Shown: positions 33,313 through 41,512 of the stretch, one piece after another | How the letters are laid out: each line of letters begins with the position of its first letter | Position numbering within the stretch: the first letter of the stretch is position 1 | Assembly: GCF_900091605.1 (NCBI RefSeq) | Contig: NZ_FMCQ01000004.1 | Span: 496,001 to 560,000 of the forward strand | Reading direction: 5' to 3' | Length of the DNA stretch: 64,000 nucleotides | Source: Micromonospora tulbaghiae | Lineage (GTDB): Bacteria; Actinomycetota; Actinomycetes; Mycobacteriales; Micromonosporaceae | Translations under genes and position numbers: made by a program | Notes under the pieces: generated by a model | Told to the model about the DNA's origin: nothing | The model's database searches: none | Seen by the model: the letters and a program-made list of their open reading frames with translations, nothing else

Positions 33313-34203
33313 TCAGGCGGAGGCGGTCAGGGTGAGGAACGCGTCCTCGAGGTTGCGTGAGGTGATCTCCAGATCCCGGGCGCCGGTACGGGTCAGCAGG
33401 TGCCGGGCCACCACGTCGGAGTCCTCGCTGTGCACCAGCACCACGTCGCCGCGTACCTCGACCGACCGGACGCCCGGCAGCGCGGCGAGCGCGGCCTGGT
33501 CGGCACCGGGCAGCGTCGCCCGCACGACCCGGCCGGCGGCCAGGTTCTTGATCTCGGCGGTGGTGCCGTCGGCGACCACGCAGCCCTGGCGGATCAGCAC
33601 GATCCGGTCCGCGTACGCGTCGGCCTCGTCCAGGTAGTGGGTGGCGAACAGGACGGTCCGGCCGGAGCGGGCGTCGGCCCGGATCGCCTGCCAGAAGTCG
33701 CGGCGGCCCTCGACGTCCATGCCCGTGGTCGGCTCGTCCAGCACCATCAGGTCCGGGTCCGGCAGCAACGCGAGCGCGAACCGCAGGCGCTGCTGCTGAC
33801 CGCCCGAGCACTTGCCCACCGCGCGGTCGGCGATCCCGGTGATGCCGGCGCGCTCCAGCACCTCCGCCACCGGCCGGGTGTGGCCGTAGAAGTGCGCGGT
33901 CATCCGTACCGTCTCGGCGACGGTGAGGTCCTTGAGCAGGCCGCCGGTCTGCATCACGGCGGCGACCCGGCCGAGCCGGACGGCGTCCGCCGGGTCACCG
34001 CCGAAGAGGCGGACCGTGCCGGCGTCCGGGCGGGCCAGCCCGAGCAGCATGTCGACGGTGGTGGTCTTGCCGGCGCCGTTGGGACCGAGGAACGCCACCA
34101 CCTCACCGGGGGCGATCCGCAGGTCGAGCCCGTCGACGGCGGTCACCGCGCCGAAGGTCTTGGTGAGTCCGGCCAGGTCCACGGCCGGTACGGAATCGGT
34201 CAT
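33313..34203 (-). CDS. ABC transporter ATP-binding protein
   Basis: A 296-residue ATPase subunit. Walker A is FLGPNGAGKTTTV, the signature is KCSGGQQQRLRFAL, Walker B is DLMVLDEPTTGMD, and the switch His is in TVLFATHYLDEAD. The C-terminal 80 residues form the extra domain usual in DrrA/NodI-type exporters. First gene of an exporter plus two-component operon that runs down to 30699. The ATG at 34203 has a weak GGAG nine bases upstream. Confidence 0.93.
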   Translation of the reverse strand: MTDSVPAVDLAGLTKTFGAVTAVDGLDLRIAPGEVVAFLGPNGAGKTTTVDMLLGLARPDAGTVRLFGGDPADAVRLGRVAAVMQTGGLLKDLTVAETVRMTAHFYGHTRPVAEVLERAGITGIADRAVGKCSGGQQQRLRFALALLPDPDLMVLDEPTTGMDVEGRRDFWQAIRADARSGRTVLFATHYLDEADAYADRIVLIRQGCVVADGTTAEIKNLAAGRVVRATLPGADQAALAALPGVRSVEVRGDVVLVHSEDSDVVARHLLTRTGARDLEITSRNLEDAFLTLTASA

Positions 34204-34262
34204 GTCCCGATGCTCCGGCGCGCGGTGTCCGGTTCCCCGGAGCGGCAGTCACCTTCCGGCCG

Positions 34263-34274
34263 TGACATTTGTCA
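34263..34274. promoter_or_regulatory. TGACA-N2-TGTCA dyad upstream of the exporter operon
   Basis: A short inverted repeat, TGACATTTGTCA, lies 60 bases before the ATPase start in the 109-base gap after the SDR gene. It is a candidate binding site, possibly for the response regulator encoded in the same operon (autoregulation); this is inference. Confidence 0.35.
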
Positions 34275-34312
34275 GGCGGTCACACCGCCGACGCCGGACG
34301 TTCGGGATCCGC

Positions 34313-35056
34313 TCAGGCTGTCGCGCCGCCGTCGACCGCGATCGACGCGCCGGTGATGTGCCGTCCGCCGGCGCCCACCAGGTGACTGACAGTCGCCGCC
34401 ACGTCTTCCGGATCCGCGTACCGGCCGAGGGCGATGTGCGACCGCTGCCCGTCCGCGCCCGCGCTGTCCGCCGGGTTCATGTCGGTGTCGGTCGAGCCGG
34501 GCAGGATCAGGTTGACGGTGATCCCACGCGGACCGAGTTCCCGGGCGAGCGCCCGGGTCAGCCCGTTCACGGCGCTCTTGGTCATCGCGTACGCGCTCAC
34601 CCCCGGTGCCGGGACACGGCTGGCGAAGCTGCTGCCGATGTTGACGATCCGCCCACCCGCACCCATGTGGCGTACCGCCGCCTGGGTGGCGAGGTAGACC
34701 CCGCGCACGTTCACCGCGATCGCCCGGTCCAGGGCGTCGAGGCTGACCGACTCGATCGGCCCACCCGCGAACACCCCGGCGTTGTTGACCAGGACGTCCA
34801 ACCGCCCGAACTCGGCGACGGTCCGTTCCACGGCGCCGACCACGGCCGTCGCGTCGGTACTGTCCGCATTGATCGCCACGCCGGTCCGGCCGTACGCCTC
34901 GATCTGGGCCACCACGGACTTCGCGCTGTCCTCCGCGGTGCGGTAGGTGAACGCGACGTGGTGGCCGTCCTCGGCCAGCCGGCGCGCGACGGCGGCGCCG
35001 ATACCCCGGCTCCCGCCCGTTACCAGGGCAACCCTGTCGGCAAGTCTGACCGTCAT
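34313..35056 (-). CDS. Short-chain dehydrogenase/reductase
   Basis: A 247-residue classical SDR. The NADP-binding motif is TGGSRGIG (14-21), the structural motif is NNAGV, the catalytic Ser lies in NIGSSFASR, and Tyr/Lys are in SAYAMTKSAV. The length and the absence of extra domains suggest a 3-oxoacyl-reductase-like enzyme of unknown substrate. The ATG at 35056 has no ribosome binding site, but CAGGAT six bases upstream could be a leaderless -10 box. It is divergent from the alpha/beta hydrolase, with an inverted repeat between them. Confidence 0.9.
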   Translation of the reverse strand: MTVRLADRVALVTGGSRGIGAAVARRLAEDGHHVAFTYRTAEDSAKSVVAQIEAYGRTGVAINADSTDATAVVGAVERTVAEFGRLDVLVNNAGVFAGGPIESVSLDALDRAIAVNVRGVYLATQAAVRHMGAGGRIVNIGSSFASRVPAPGVSAYAMTKSAVNGLTRALARELGPRGITVNLILPGSTDTDMNPADSAGADGQRSHIALGRYADPEDVAATVSHLVGAGGRHITGASIAVDGGATA

Positions 35057-35111
35057 GCCGTCATCCTGACAGTCGACTCAGGACCCTGATCGTCCGGGTC
35101 ACCCGTCCATT

Positions 35112-35135
35112 TCCTGTCCGTCCGATCAGACAGGA
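35112..35135. promoter_or_regulatory. Inverted repeat in the SDR/hydrolase divergent promoter
   Basis: TCCTGTC (35112-35118) and GACAGGA (35129-35135) form a perfect 7-bp inverted repeat with a ten-base spacer, midway between two divergent genes. It is a plausible shared operator for a dimeric regulator encoded elsewhere. Confidence 0.5.
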
Positions 35136-35195
35136 TTGCCGGCACCCAGTCCGGGTACGCGCGGGCCGTCCAGCGGCGAAACGGGGAGACCAGAC

Positions 35196-36047
35196 ATGAG
35201 CGCACCGACGGGACGGGTCGACACGATCGTGCTCATCCACGGCCTCTGGATGACCTCACGAAGTTGGGAGCACTGGGCGCAGCGGTACGCCGCGCGCGGC
35301 TTCCGGGTGCTCACGCCCGCCTGGCCCGGCATGGACCGCGAGGTCGAGGAGCTTCGGGCCGACCCGGCGCCGATCGCCGCGCAGCGCATCGCCGACATCG
35401 CCGACCACTACGAGGCGATCGTCAGGGACCTGCCGCGTCCGCCGATCATCATGGGCCACTCGTTCGGCGGCCTGGTCGCCCAGGTGCTGCTGGACCGGCG
35501 CCTCGGCGCCGCAGTGGTCGCTGTGCACCCCGCGCCGGTACGGGGCGTGCTCAAGCTGCCGCCGAGCACGCTGCGCTCCGGGTATTCGATCCTGCACAAC
35601 CCGGCCAACCGGCACCGCGCCGTGCCGTTCACCCCGGAGGACTTCCGGTACGCCTTCGGCAACACCATCAGCCAGGAGCAGTCCGACGCCGCCTGGGAGC
35701 GGTACGCCGTACCGGGCGCCGGGCACGTGCTGTTCGAGGCCGCGTTCGCCAACCTGGACCCGAACTCGGCCACCGAGATCGACAAGAAGCGCAGCGACCG
35801 TGCCCCGCTGCTGATCACCGCGGGCGGTGAGGACCACGTGGTTCCCGCAACCTTGGCCAGCTCGATCGCCAACCTCTACCGGAGTTCGACGGCGCTCACC
35901 GGCTACCGGGAGTTCCCCGGCCTGTCGCACTTCGTCGGCGGCGAACCGGGCTGGGAGGAGGAGGCGGACTTCGCCCTGGAGTGGGCGGTGGAGGCGGCGA
36001 ACGAGTTCTCCCCGACGGTGGTCGCCGAGGCCCCGCGACGACGCTGA
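35196..36047 (+). CDS. Alpha/beta hydrolase
   Basis: A 283-residue cytosolic alpha/beta hydrolase. The oxyanion region VLIHGLWMTSRSWEHW lies at 12-27, the nucleophile elbow GHSFGG contains Ser89, the acid is likely in TAGGEDHVVP and the histidine in GLSHFVGGEPGW. It resembles the non-haem haloperoxidase/esterase-like group common in actinobacteria. The ATG at 35196 has GGGGAG seven bases upstream; the open frame extends upstream to 35136 without support. Confidence 0.87.
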   Translation: MSAPTGRVDTIVLIHGLWMTSRSWEHWAQRYAARGFRVLTPAWPGMDREVEELRADPAPIAAQRIADIADHYEAIVRDLPRPPIIMGHSFGGLVAQVLLDRRLGAAVVAVHPAPVRGVLKLPPSTLRSGYSILHNPANRHRAVPFTPEDFRYAFGNTISQEQSDAAWERYAVPGAGHVLFEAAFANLDPNSATEIDKKRSDRAPLLITAGGEDHVVPATLASSIANLYRSSTALTGYREFPGLSHFVGGEPGWEEEADFALEWAVEAANEFSPTVVAEAPRRR

Positions 36048-36106
36048 CCCACGGGGGGTGGGGCCGCCGGGAGTAGCGCCGAGGTGTCCAGGACGAGCCC
36101 GTTCAC
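36048..36106 (-). pseudogene. Truncated PIN-domain (VapC-like) toxin remnant
   Basis: A GTG at 36106, overlapping the preceding stop as GTGA, begins VNGLVLDTSALLPAA, the opening strand of PIN-domain ribonuclease toxins with the first catalytic Asp (residue 7). After about 15 residues the frame loses similarity and runs antisense into the hydrolase gene, ending at 35903. The remaining catalytic acidic residues are therefore absent. It is probably the stump of a toxin gene whose body was deleted next to the hydrolase. Confidence 0.6.
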
Positions 36107-36315
36107 GCGCCAGCCGCCCTGTCGCCCCCGAATTGGCGCAGCCACTCCATGTTCCGGTCGTGCTGCTCGTCGGTGATCGGCGGCTGTTGTGCCAGCCTCC
36201 GGCGGGCCCGCTCGACGTCCTCGTCGGTCACTGCATAACCGATGTTCTCGACCGCGGCTCGTGCATATTCCGCTCCCGGTTGCGGGCGTCCGACGCTGCT
36301 CCGGCGCATGCTCAT
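36103..36315 (-). CDS. Putative antitoxin or small partner of the PIN remnant
   Basis: A 70-residue protein (MSMRRSSVGRPQPGAEYARA start) with a basic N-terminus, an acidic helix TDEDVERARRRLAQQ and the C-terminal segment RNMEWLRQFGG. I do not recognise the family. Its ATG at 36315 overlaps the stop of the upstream gene (ATGA) and its own stop overlaps the PIN-remnant start (GTGA), the usual order antitoxin then toxin. An antitoxin role is inferred from this position only. Confidence 0.6.
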   Translation of the reverse strand: MSMRRSSVGRPQPGAEYARAAVENIGYAVTDEDVERARRRLAQQPPITDEQHDRNMEWLRQFGGDRAAGA

Positions 36316-36566
36316 CGCGGCCGGAACCGCCGGGAGCACTCACCGTCGTGTCCGGGCCGGAGTAGACACCGCTGCCCGCCGGGCAGTAACCGGTCGCAGA
36401 ACACCCAGTGGCGGACGTTCTGGTCGTCCTCCGCCGAGACAGTGGTGCCGCCGGGCTCGGTCTGCGGCAGAACGTGGGTCCAGTGCGCCACCACCCGGGC
36501 CAGCCGCTGAGCGGAGAGCAGGTCGTTGACGACGACCGGCAGGTGGATCACCCATCGCTCGGTCAC
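36312..36566 (-). CDS. Small hypothetical protein with Cys/His cluster
   Basis: An 84-residue protein of unknown function. The N-terminal half (RWVIHLPVVVNDLLSAQRLA) looks like a strand-helix unit; the C-terminal half has FCDRLLPGGQRCLLRPGHDG followed by EC, a Cys-x8-Cys-x5-His-x3-Cys arrangement that could bind zinc. The GTG at 36566 overlaps the DivIVA-like stop (GTGA) and its stop overlaps the next start, so it lies in a tightly coupled run of four genes. Confidence 0.65.
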   Translation of the reverse strand: MTERWVIHLPVVVNDLLSAQRLARVVAHWTHVLPQTEPGGTTVSAEDDQNVRHWVFCDRLLPGGQRCLLRPGHDGECSRRFRPR

Positions 36567-36877
36567 CTGTCGTATCCCCGTTCGTTTCGGGCCTGGGCCT
36601 GCTCCGACTGCCAGCGACGCAGCGCGTTCTTGATCCGGTCGGTCTCCCGGCGGCTCTGGGCCAGCGCGTCGTAGACCGCTGCCAGGTCGCCGGCGACGCG
36701 GTCGAGGAACTCCCGCACCTCCTGCGGGTCGAGCCCGCGCCGGCCCAGCGGGGTCGTCCGGAAGCTCCGCTCACGGACCTGCCAGGGACGCAGCGGGTGG
36801 TAGGCCGACGAGCGGTAGCAGGTCGATCCGAGGACCGACCGCCGGCGACGCCGGACACGCCGAAGGAAGACGCGCAT
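36563..36877 (-). CDS. DivIVA-domain-like small protein
   Basis: A 104-residue protein with an Arg-rich N-terminus (VFLRRVRRRRRSV) and a segment matching the DivIVA N-terminal domain, RSFRTTPLGRRGLDPQEVRE, followed by a coiled-coil helix (FLDRVAGDLAAVYDALAQSR). Short DivIVA-like proteins are frequent near DUF397 and HTH genes in Micromonosporaceae; the role is unknown. First gene of the overlapping cascade, divergent from the HTH gene at 37149 across about 270 bases that hold no other recognisable gene. Confidence 0.75.
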   Translation of the reverse strand: MRVFLRRVRRRRRSVLGSTCYRSSAYHPLRPWQVRERSFRTTPLGRRGLDPQEVREFLDRVAGDLAAVYDALAQSRRETDRIKNALRRWQSEQAQARNERGYDR

Positions 36878-37148
36878 GACAGGACCTGCCTCTCACCGTC
36901 GAGATCGAACCGTGGAAGGGGTGGGTCCGTCGGCCCGCCCCGCACCGGCGGACCCACCCCGGCACCTGCCACCGCAGCCTTCGACCAGCAGTACGTCAGC
37001 AGGGCACAACGCGTGGCCCAGGTCGACACCCGATGACCCAGCCGATCCGGCCACTCACTCATCGTGCAGTGGACCGCCCCCTGTGCGCAACTCCCGATTC
37101 GGGATGATGTCATTGCGAAGCTCGTCCGCTTCCGCCACACTGACCGGC

Positions 37149-37985
37149 ATGACTGGAAGCCCGACCGTCCGACGTCGACGCCTGGCCGCTGCCCTCCGTC
37201 GCCTCCGTGAGCAGACCGGCATGACCGCCGACCAGGCCGCCAAGGAGGTGGGGATCTCGAAGTCGGCGATCAGCCGCATCGAGAACGCCCAGGTGTCCGT
37301 CATGCCGCCGGTCGCCCGTGGACTTCTTGAGCTGTACGGGGTGGAAGGCGACGAGGTGGACGCACTCGTCCAGGTCGCCCGCGATGCCCGCAAGCGCGGC
37401 TGGTGGCAGGCGTACGACGACGTGCTGCCGGACTGGTTCGAGGTCTACGTCGGGCTGGAGGCCGAGGCGGCCGAGATCCGCACCTTCCAGCCGCAACTGA
37501 TTCCGGGTCTACTCCAGACCGCCGACTACGCCCGCGCGGTCATCCGCGCCGAGCACCCGGACGCCCCGACCGACGAGGTGGACCGGCGGGTCGAGTTGCG
37601 CATGCGCCGTCAGGACACTGAAACTCCGCCGAAGCTCTGGGTGGTGCTGGACGAAGCCGCACTACGGCGCCCGGTCGGCGGCGCGGAGCTGTTCGCGGCG
37701 CAGTTGCGGCGACTGGCCGAGGAGGCGGACCGGCCCGGCCGCACCATCCAGATCCTGACCTTCGGCGCGGGCGAGTACGGGTCGATGGGCAGCGCCTTCA
37801 GCGTGCTGACCTTCCCCGAGCCGGCCGATCCGGGGGTCGTCTACGTCGAGACCCGCGCGGGTAGCCTCTATCTCGAAGGCCAACAGGTGAGGGAGTACAG
37901 CCGCGTCTTCGAGCACCTGGTCGCCACGGCGGCCGGCGCCCGGGAGTCGCGCGACCTCATCTTGGGGGCGATCGACGAGCTATGA
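37149..37985 (+). CDS. XRE-family HTH regulator with DUF5753 domain
   Basis: A 278-residue regulator. The helix-turn-helix at about 10-65 reads LAAALRRLREQTGMTADQAA and then GISKSAISRIENAQ; the C-terminal DUF5753 region begins WFEVYVGLEAEAAEIRTFQP and continues IPGLLQTADYARAVI. These regulators are paired in actinobacteria with DUF397 proteins and affect development or antibiotic production. The ATG at 37149 is the best start, although in-frame ATGs occur 42-45 bases upstream. The DUF397 gene follows by 13 bases. Confidence 0.9.
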   Translation: MTGSPTVRRRRLAAALRRLREQTGMTADQAAKEVGISKSAISRIENAQVSVMPPVARGLLELYGVEGDEVDALVQVARDARKRGWWQAYDDVLPDWFEVYVGLEAEAAEIRTFQPQLIPGLLQTADYARAVIRAEHPDAPTDEVDRRVELRMRRQDTETPPKLWVVLDEAALRRPVGGAELFAAQLRRLAEEADRPGRTIQILTFGAGEYGSMGSAFSVLTFPEPADPGVVYVETRAGSLYLEGQQVREYSRVFEHLVATAAGARESRDLILGAIDEL

Positions 37986-37998
37986 GAGGACGGCGCGG

Positions 37999-38223
37999 GT
38001 GGAAGAGGCCAACCAGGCGACGATGACCTGGCGCAAGAGCACCCGTAGCAACGGTTCCGGCGACTGCGTCGAGGTCGCCGACAACCTGCCCAGCGTGGTC
38101 GGGCTACGCGACAGCAAGGACCCCAACGGACCCATCCTCATATTCGCGCCTCACGCATGGGTCGCATTCGTGGAGTGCCTGAAGGGCAGAGCATCCGGTC
38201 ATTCATCGACATGTGCAGCTTAG
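37999..38223 (+). CDS. DUF397 protein
   Basis: A 74-residue DUF397 protein, recognised from MTWRKSTRSNGSGDCVEVAD, VVGLRDSKDPNGPILIF and the aromatic WVAFVECLKG. The usual family ends about here; the last ten residues (RASGHSSTCA) are atypical, and the sequence after 38200 becomes AT-rich, so the normal end may have been replaced when the downstream cassette inserted. It is the partner of the HTH gene just upstream. GTG at 37999 is used; an ATG at 38023 is possible. Confidence 0.85.
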   Translation: MEEANQATMTWRKSTRSNGSGDCVEVADNLPSVVGLRDSKDPNGPILIFAPHAWVAFVECLKGRASGHSSTCAA

Positions 38224-38334
38224 AAAATAAGAGGGTGTTCACCTGTTCGGGCCGTCAAGCGGGTTGAGGTTGCGGCGTTTTTGATGGGTGGCACGCCACC
38301 TCGGGTGAGGTGCCCCGAGATTGCGCCATCATCG

Positions 38335-39933
38335 TCATCCTGATAGGTACTCAAGTACTGCAGCAACCGCCGCATTACGCATTTGACGTGCTCTCACCAA
38401 ACCGACGTAGTGCGCTTGCCTGAACGTACTTTCGTCAGAAGCAAGCACTTTCCCAATCGTTTCCAACCCGAGTCCTCGCAGCTTGCCTCGCTGAAAATCG
38501 GTAAGGTCCAGAATTTCTATGGACGCTTGCAAGCGAGCCTGGAGAGCTTGATTATTCCCATCTTCGAATTTTTCTAGCGACATTTTGTCAATAGGGCGGT
38601 ACGAAGCGTGGTTAGCACCGTATTCGATCATCCTCTTCACAGACAGGGCGCGCCTCAGCGTCATGCCATATGCAACCGACTCCGGGTCGAGCGCGATCTG
38701 ACAACCAAGATTGACCATGTAGCGCGTTCCAACCTCGCTTCTGGTAGCTCGAACCCCAGAAACACCTTCCTGAAGGATCCCGCTATAGCACAAGAGACGA
38801 AGCGCTTCTCGAACAGCCTGCGGAGCATCGCGATGGATCCATAGGTAAGATGAAGCCTCACCGGCCCCACCACGTCTTTGATTACGGGAATAAAGGTCAG
38901 GGAGAACCTGGCTTTCAATGAAGCTCCGGCCCCAGTCAATCAATTCCCTGTGACCCGGATAACGCTCAGCGAGGCTCGAATGCTCCCCCCAGATCTCCTC
39001 ACGGTAGTACTGCCGAATCGTTTCCTGGGCATTCCGTCTATTGAACGGCGAACTGCGGGCAACCGTTTTCAACAGGATGCGAGGGTTGCCCGTTGATGCA
39101 TATGCCAGCGCGTCGAATACCTCCCCATACTGGCCAATAGCTTTAGCAAGCGAACCGTCCTGCCTTAAAACCAGCTCCCGCATAGCCCGCGCATACCCCT
39201 CACCGGTCACATTCCGATCCAGGCTGTGGAGGGTGGCATCGTGAGTAGGCTGAAACGATTCACCGAATGCGGTCGCCCCCGGGTAGACGGCTGCCTTCAC
39301 AGAAAGATAGGGACTCCTGAGGTCGCGCATCAAGGTGAAGAATTGACGTTGCTGCTGCGGAATGAATACATGGGCAGCCTCATCCACGAAGAGAGCGACA
39401 CGCTTGAGTCCTGTATGCCTACAAAGGTCCTCAACCGCGTCCCGCAGAAGCTCCGGGCCCGGAATTTCGGCGGCCGGGTCTTTTTCCGAGTTGGTTCTCC
39501 ATGCGTCCTCGAAAAGCTGCTCGACTAGCTCCATAGCCGACGGATCAACTTCACTGCCACCTCGCATAGCAGCAATAGCCGAACCTCCAGGAAGTCCAAG
39601 TCCGGCCGATGTTGCTGCGCGGATTATGCGATTGCAGATCTTGGCAATCATCCATGCCAAGAACCTTTCGGCCGTAGGGTTCGTTATCAGCGAGGCACGC
39701 GCAAAAGTGACGTAAACAGGCAGTATTCGCTCCTCGGCAAAGTCTCTACCCAACTCCGCCTCTGCGGTTCTCAAAAGGAAAGACTTCCCAACCCCACGGC
39801 TTCCTCTAAGAATAACAGGGGAACGGCCCTTCAAACTGTCGATGATCTGGCGGTCCGTGGGGGTTTCGACGAGATACCCCAGTACCTCGTCAACTCGGAT
39901 GTCCTCAGTTCGGAAGAACAGCTCGCCGGCCAT
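38335..39933 (-). CDS. ORC/Cdc6-like AAA+ ATPase with C-terminal HhH-like domain
   Basis: A 532-residue ATPase. Walker A is GSRGVGKS (44-51), Walker B is RVALFVDEAAHVF (178-190), a sensor-1-like strand is SVKAAVYPGA, and TGNPRILLKT resembles the sensor-2/lid of Orc1/Cdc6 proteins. The region after 330 looks like a winged helix, and the last 55 residues (LRGLGLETIGKVLASDEST, then GLVRARQMRNAA) resemble a helix-hairpin-helix DNA-binding tail. The ATG at 39933, four bases after the upstream stop and preceded by AAGGGG, is preferred over 39963. GC content is far below the genome. It is probably a DNA-associated defence or replication-related ATPase, not a housekeeping gene. Confidence 0.8.
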   Translation of the reverse strand: MAGELFFRTEDIRVDEVLGYLVETPTDRQIIDSLKGRSPVILRGSRGVGKSFLLRTAEAELGRDFAEERILPVYVTFARASLITNPTAERFLAWMIAKICNRIIRAATSAGLGLPGGSAIAAMRGGSEVDPSAMELVEQLFEDAWRTNSEKDPAAEIPGPELLRDAVEDLCRHTGLKRVALFVDEAAHVFIPQQQRQFFTLMRDLRSPYLSVKAAVYPGATAFGESFQPTHDATLHSLDRNVTGEGYARAMRELVLRQDGSLAKAIGQYGEVFDALAYASTGNPRILLKTVARSSPFNRRNAQETIRQYYREEIWGEHSSLAERYPGHRELIDWGRSFIESQVLPDLYSRNQRRGGAGEASSYLWIHRDAPQAVREALRLLCYSGILQEGVSGVRATRSEVGTRYMVNLGCQIALDPESVAYGMTLRRALSVKRMIEYGANHASYRPIDKMSLEKFEDGNNQALQARLQASIEILDLTDFQRGKLRGLGLETIGKVLASDESTFRQAHYVGLVRARQMRNAAVAAVLEYLSG

Positions 39934-39937
39934 TTGC

Positions 39938-40675
39938 CTATTCCCCTTCGATAGGCAGGCCAAACCGCCTGCGCACTTCCTTTAGGTGCCCAAACGAGGA
40001 CTCGACAGTGAAGGCTAGACGTCCACTTTGGTCGCCACCCCCTAGCAGTTCATCACCATACCTGGCATAGAGAAGGAATAGAACGGTTCTCGCGGACTTG
40101 ACGGCCGTCGCCAACCAGTCTTGCAACACCAGAGGGGAGAACTGCATGGCATCCGGCAGCAGGCTTGTTACAGCCACTTTACCGTGAATAAATTGAGAAC
40201 AATGCCGGTAGGCGCTAGCAGCATCCTTGGCAAATTGAGCCGCATCCTTCGCGGCAGTTTCGCTGAACTCTCGGACGAATGAAGGGGCCATGACGCCGTC
40301 ATTCTCATCTAGCGCCTTCGCCCATGAGAAGTCGGCTCGGTCTGCCACCCATCTCCGCCTGTGTAGTTCATTGGCGGAAAAGTACACCGAGGCAAAACTG
40401 AGCTCAAGGAACAGCCTTAGGCCGGCGTAGGCGTGGAGGTAGAGGCCCGCGCTTGCGGCGTAGATGGCGAAGCCCAGCTCGCGGCGCGCCGCCGTCAACT
40501 GACCAACCTCCGGCCGTCCGAGAAGTTCCTGCTCCCAAGCCATAACATCCAGGTCCAGCTGTAGTAATTGACCGAGACTCGAGCCATGCCCGCCGGTGGC
40601 TTGCCGGATGTTTTTTTCGACTTGGTTGTGCAGTTCCAGTAGGTGGATGTCAATAGCCGACTGGGGATTGGTCAC
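39938..40675 (-). CDS. Helical protein with HEPN-like motif, partner of the ATPase
   Basis: A 245-residue all-alpha cytosolic protein of no family I can name. Residues 150-170 read AASAYRHCSQFIHGKVAVT, containing Arg157-x6-His164, the spacing and setting of the R-x4-6-H motif of HEPN nuclease or HEPN-like domains. Long amphipathic helices surround it (LTAARRELGFAIYAASAGLY). The GTG at 40675 follows GGAGGA by about five bases. It is the first gene of a two-gene operon, ending four bases before the ATPase start. GC content is low like its partner. Toxin or sensor function is inference. Confidence 0.72.
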   Translation of the reverse strand: MTNPQSAIDIHLLELHNQVEKNIRQATGGHGSSLGQLLQLDLDVMAWEQELLGRPEVGQLTAARRELGFAIYAASAGLYLHAYAGLRLFLELSFASVYFSANELHRRRWVADRADFSWAKALDENDGVMAPSFVREFSETAAKDAAQFAKDAASAYRHCSQFIHGKVAVTSLLPDAMQFSPLVLQDWLATAVKSARTVLFLLYARYGDELLGGGDQSGRLAFTVESSFGHLKEVRRRFGLPIEGE

Positions 40676-41079
40676 AGTGTCCTCCGAAGATCCTCAGTCG
40701 CGATTGCTCAATCATCTAGGCCTGCGCACGCCATACCGACCGCACGCCGCCCGAATCATAGAGGCACCGCCACCGGCGCAATTGTCAAATACCCGACACG
40801 ATAAGCAATCGTCGCACCTAGTGAGGCAAACGTAGATGGGCTAGAGCCCACGCGCTTCCGGCACATGGAGGAGGTCTAGGGCCGATAGGGCCGAGATGTC
40901 CGAGTTGTAGCATGTCATCTCGCCGTCGAGGTGGTGAGGAAGCAGCGCTGAACCCATACAGGCGGGCTACATGAAGGGGTGCACTGATCCCGCAGGGCTC
41001 AATCTCCACCAAACTGTTGCACGGCAGCAGCAACCGCTTCGCCGGGCACGCCGGGCTGGCTACCGAGCCGTGTCAAGCC
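40676..41079. other. Gene-poor flank of the accessory cassette
   Basis: About 400 bases upstream of the HEPN-like gene hold its promoter and no convincing gene. Short open frames occur on both strands, but none has a ribosome binding site or recognisable protein. Base composition changes from AT-richer near 40700-40830 to typical genome composition after 41000, marking one edge of the imported cassette. Confidence 0.45.
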
Positions 41080-41225
41080 GGTGTCAAGGCGCTCGCTGGC
41101 AAACCCATGGCCGGCCGCGCATCCCGGTTCGGGGACTACCGCATTGTCTATACCGGCCGCGATAGGAACTGATCGTCCTCGTTGTTCACCTTGGCCACCG
41201 CAGCGATGTCTACGACACGCCTTGA
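41080..41225 (+). pseudogene. Frameshifted RelE/ParE-family toxin remnant
   Basis: In one frame the sequence reads GVKALAGKPMAGRASRFGDY then RIVYTGRDRN and stops at 41170-41172; the next frame continues from 41169 as LIVLVVHLGHRSDVYDTP to a stop at 41223-41225. Together they match the C-terminal half of RelE-type ribosome-dependent nucleases (GDYRVVY, then VLVVHVGHRREVY). The N-terminal half is not recognisable. It is a decayed toxin on the plus strand, opposite to the antitoxin gene nearby. Confidence 0.7.
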
Positions 41226-41512
41226 GCATGAGTCCGGCCAGCCATCCAGACTCGCTGCCTCAGGCTCGGCAAGCTGGACGCGCCGAGGGAACGCCCATCT
41301 CGTACAGGCAGGCAGGGAGCGGGACAGCTGCGGTGTGAGCTGCTCAGCTCGGTGGGGTGGACTCCGGCACAGGAGCTAGCTGGCGGGCGTCCCTCCCGAA
41401 AGGACAGGGGCGAGGGCAGCGACAAGCGGGCTGCACGGGCAGATCGAGCTTGCGCAAAAGTTGGCAGCGGCTCGATCGACATGTACAGCGAAGGCCGGCC
41501 CGGGTGGCAGGG

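Noticed and set aside
31322..33637. A 771-codon plus-strand frame opposite the two-component and exporter genes
   Set aside because: The minus-strand genes have unambiguous kinase, regulator and ABC motifs; the plus-strand translation is low complexity.
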